Source of the DNA: Sulfurospirillum cavolei
Lineage (GTDB): Bacteria; Campylobacterota; Campylobacteria; Campylobacterales; Sulfurospirillaceae
Strand: one strand, 5' to 3'
NCBI RefSeq assembly: GCF_000813325.1
Contig: NZ_BBQE01000006.1
DNA: 64,000 nt
Made by a program: the position numbers and the translations under genes. Of this stretch, positions 61,885 to 64,000 are shown one piece after another (position 1 is the stretch's first letter; the number at the start of each line of letters is the position of its first letter). The notes under the pieces were generated by a model that was given only the letters and a program-made list of their open reading frames with translations, was not told the DNA's origin and searched no databases.

Positions 61885-64000
61885 CTATTCCACCTCATCG
61901 GTCGCTCCTGTTTCCTCCGAGAGCAAAGAAGCTCCGTTGTTCTCTCCGCCTTCTTCGTCAAGCATCTCCGTCTCTTCGTCTTCTTCTTTCGGACAACGTG
62001 CGATACTAGCCACTACGTCGCTTCCTTCGATCGAAACCACTTTGACGCCGCTTGTGTTACGTCCCGCTTTGCGAATCGTTTCCATATCGACGCGAATCAT
62101 TTTACCGCTACTGCTTAACGCCATTAAATCTTTGTCTTCGTCAACGATAACGACACCGACTAAATCGGCCGTTTTCGCCGTAAGTTTCATAGCGATAACA
62201 CCTTTTCCGCCGCGATTTTGTAAGCGATACTCTTCGGCGGTCGTTCGCTTACCGATACCTTTTTCGGTAACGGTCAATAACTCTTCTTGCTCGTTATAAA
62301 TGACCGCAGCACCTACGACACAATCGTTTTCTTCTTTAAAACGAATTCCCGTAACGCCTCTTGCGGTTCTACCGATCTCTCGTGCATCGCCGACTTCAAA
62401 ACGGATACACATGCCTTTTTTCGTAACGATAAAGAGGTATTGCGCCTCTTGCGTGACGATTTTTGCAGTCACCAAACCGTCATCATCGTCTAAAGTAATC
62501 GCACGAACGCCTACGGAACGGATGTTTTTAAATTCACTTAAATTCGTACGTTTGATAATACCGTTTTTCGTAAAGAAGGCTAGCGATTTGGTCTCGTCAA
62601 AATCGGTCGTCGGAATGATCGCCATAATTTTTTCTTCGGCTTGAAGCTGAATAAGATTCACAACCGCTTTGCCTTTTGCCGTACGACTGCCTTCTGGGAT
62701 TTTATAGACTTTAAGCCAATAAAGCTGTCCTTTGTCCGTTACGAACATCAACGTGTCGTGCGTATCGGAGACGAAGAAACTTTCGATAAAGTCGTCGTCG
62801 TACGTCGTAACGGCGATTTTGCCTTTTCCACCGCGTTTTTGTTTTTCATATTGTTTGAGCGGAACGCGTTTGATGTAGCCGCGGTGCGTAATGGTGACAA
62901 CCATCGGCTCGTTCGCAATCAAGTCTTCCACGTCGATGTCGTCGTAGTCGTCTACGATTTCGGTAATACGTTTGGATTTGAATTTGTCTTTAAGCTCGAT
63001 CAACTCTTCTTTAATCAAATCGTTCAATAACGCTTCGCTGCGTAAAATATCGCTTAAGCGTTGAATCTCTTTGAGCAATTCGGCCAATTCGTTTTCGATT
63101 TTATCGCGCTCCAAGCCCGTTAAACGTTGTAAGCGCATATCTAAAATCGCGCCTGCTTGTACTTCGCTTAAGTGAAAACGCTCGATTAAGCCCTCTTTTG
63201 CACTTTTCGTATCGGCACTGCCTTTGATCAATGCGATGATTTCGTCGATGTTGTCAAGTGCAATTTTCAGACCTTCTAAAATGTGCGCTTTAGCTTTGGC
63301 TTTTTCAAGATCGAAAATCGTACGTCGGATAATAACCGTCTTTCTGTGGCGTAAGAAGAGTTGCAGCAACTCGATAAGCGTGAAAATTTTCGGCTCTTTA
63401 TTGTAAATCGCCAACAAAATAACGCCGAACGTTACTTCCATGTTCGTCGATTTGTAGAGGTTGTTCAAAACGATGTCACTCATCGCTTCACGCTTGAGTT
63501 CTATTACCAAACGAATACCGTCGCGATCGCTTTCGTCGCGAATTTCGCTGATCCCTTCGATCATCTTCTCTTTCACGAGGGCTACGATTTGCTCGATCAA
63601 ACGAACTTTGTTGACTTGATAGGGTAGTTCGTCTAGAACGATAATGTCTTTGTTGCCCTTTTTCTCGATATGCGTTTTAGCACGAATTCTCACGCGACCT
63701 CGTCCGGTACGATACGCTTCGATGATACCTTTTTTACCGAAAATGATACCGCTGGTCGGGAAATCGGGACCTTTGATAAATTCCATGATCTCTTCAAGCG
63801 TGGCTTCGGGATTGTCGATGAGCAATAAAAGACCGTCTAAGAGTTCGTCCAAACAATGCGGAGGGATATTGGTCGCCATACCGACGGCAATACCGCTAGA
63901 GCCGTTTAGCAGCAAGTTGGGAACGCGACTTGGTAAAACATCCGGTTCGACCATACTGTCGTCGTAGTTCGGTACGAAATCGACCGTGTCTTTATCAAGA
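61885..64000 (-). CDS. gyrA: DNA gyrase subunit A, 3' part only
   Basis: The last ~704 residues of GyrA; the N-terminal ~150 residues, with the active-site Tyr and the quinolone pocket, lie beyond the right edge. The frame is open to the window edge (LDKDTVDFVPNYDDSM, then VEPDVLPSRVPNLLLNGSSG). The C-terminal domain carries the GyrA box QKRGGKGK, which distinguishes it from ParC, and ends in an acidic tail (EEDEETEMLDEEGGEN). GyrA introduces negative supercoils with GyrB. Confidence 0.98.
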   Translation of the reverse strand, partial: LDKDTVDFVPNYDDSMVEPDVLPSRVPNLLLNGSSGIAVGMATNIPPHCLDELLDGLLLLIDNPEATLEEIMEFIKGPDFPTSGIIFGKKGIIEAYRTGRGRVRIRAKTHIEKKGNKDIIVLDELPYQVNKVRLIEQIVALVKEKMIEGISEIRDESDRDGIRLVIELKREAMSDIVLNNLYKSTNMEVTFGVILLAIYNKEPKIFTLIELLQLFLRHRKTVIIRRTIFDLEKAKAKAHILEGLKIALDNIDEIIALIKGSADTKSAKEGLIERFHLSEVQAGAILDMRLQRLTGLERDKIENELAELLKEIQRLSDILRSEALLNDLIKEELIELKDKFKSKRITEIVDDYDDIDVEDLIANEPMVVTITHRGYIKRVPLKQYEKQKRGGKGKIAVTTYDDDFIESFFVSDTHDTLMFVTDKGQLYWLKVYKIPEGSRTAKGKAVVNLIQLQAEEKIMAIIPTTDFDETKSLAFFTKNGIIKRTNLSEFKNIRSVGVRAITLDDDDGLVTAKIVTQEAQYLFIVTKKGMCIRFEVGDAREIGRTARGVTGIRFKEENDCVVGAAVIYNEQEELLTVTEKGIGKRTTAEEYRLQNRGGKGVIAMKLTAKTADLVGVVIVDEDKDLMALSSSGKMIRVDMETIRKAGRNTSGVKVVSIEGSDVVASIARCPKEEDEETEMLDEEGGENNGASLLSEETGATDEVE

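Overview
The window is chromosomal DNA from a member of the Campylobacterota (Epsilonproteobacteria), most likely Sulfurospirillum or a close relative. The evidence is gene content and order: tRNA-Thr/Tyr/Gly/Thr-tuf-rpmG-tRNA-Trp-secE-nusG-rplKAJL-rpoBC with unfused rpoB and rpoC (they are fused in Helicobacter and Wolinella), gyrA-flgP-flgQ-flgR-asd in the order known from Campylobacter jejuni, and hemE beside a radical SAM gene. The genus is an inference. Both ends cut genes: rpoC (5' part only) on the left and gyrA (3' part only) on the right.

Layout. 1-9925 is the translation/transcription block, all on the minus strand, with an L10 leader and a UUCG hairpin before rpoB. 10026-13318 holds yaaA, a small membrane protein and a PAS-PAS-GGDEF-EAL protein. 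13556-22870 is an amino-acid block on the minus strand: putA, a Liv-type ABC transporter (livFGMH plus binding protein), an uncharacterised 218-aa protein and a small ribbon-helix-helix-like protein. 23144-34421 is a mosaic of small metabolic genes (SDR, EamA transporter, deacetylase, two separate halves of a D-glutamate cyclase, thioredoxin), a HepT/MntA toxin-antitoxin pair, a GGDEF-EAL protein and a PhoX-like phosphatase divergent from a diheme c-type cytochrome. 36419-44428 holds two PfpI proteins, a truncated Fic gene, a DDAH-like hydrolase, phosphoketolase, three tandem 92-bp repeats, a repeat protein and an LDH/MDH-like dehydrogenase. 44502-50671 is signalling (GGDEF-EAL, chemoreceptor, response regulator and 7TM histidine kinase). 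50843-56212 has an OmpV-like porin, an AraC regulator, tRNA-Asn and a TAXI-TRAP transporter. 56237-64000 is a conserved heme/aspartate/flagellar block ending in gyrA.

How the genes work together. The liv transporter, PutA and a separate RHH protein look like one amino-acid uptake and proline-catabolism module. PutA lacks the N-terminal RHH repressor domain seen in some homologues, and the putA promoter region shares two 11-12 bp blocks with the region just upstream of the RHH gene. The two-component genes, three c-di-GMP proteins, the chemoreceptor and FlgR/FlgP/FlgQ belong to a motile, environmentally responsive bacterium.

Most notable signal. The 9-mer ACATGTAAG (core ACATGT) is strongly over-represented: about two dozen full copies and about fifty cores counted by eye, in both orientations. 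Half of the full copies lie between genes, and several form perfect inverted pairs just after stop codons. This resembles the DNA uptake sequences of Neisseria and Pasteurellaceae that double as terminators; I know of no such system described in this phylum. Other leads are the 92-bp tandem repeats with RNA-like compensatory changes, the shared RHH/putA operator candidate, and a radical SAM gene with no conventional start codon. No CRISPR array, prophage or insertion sequence was seen.
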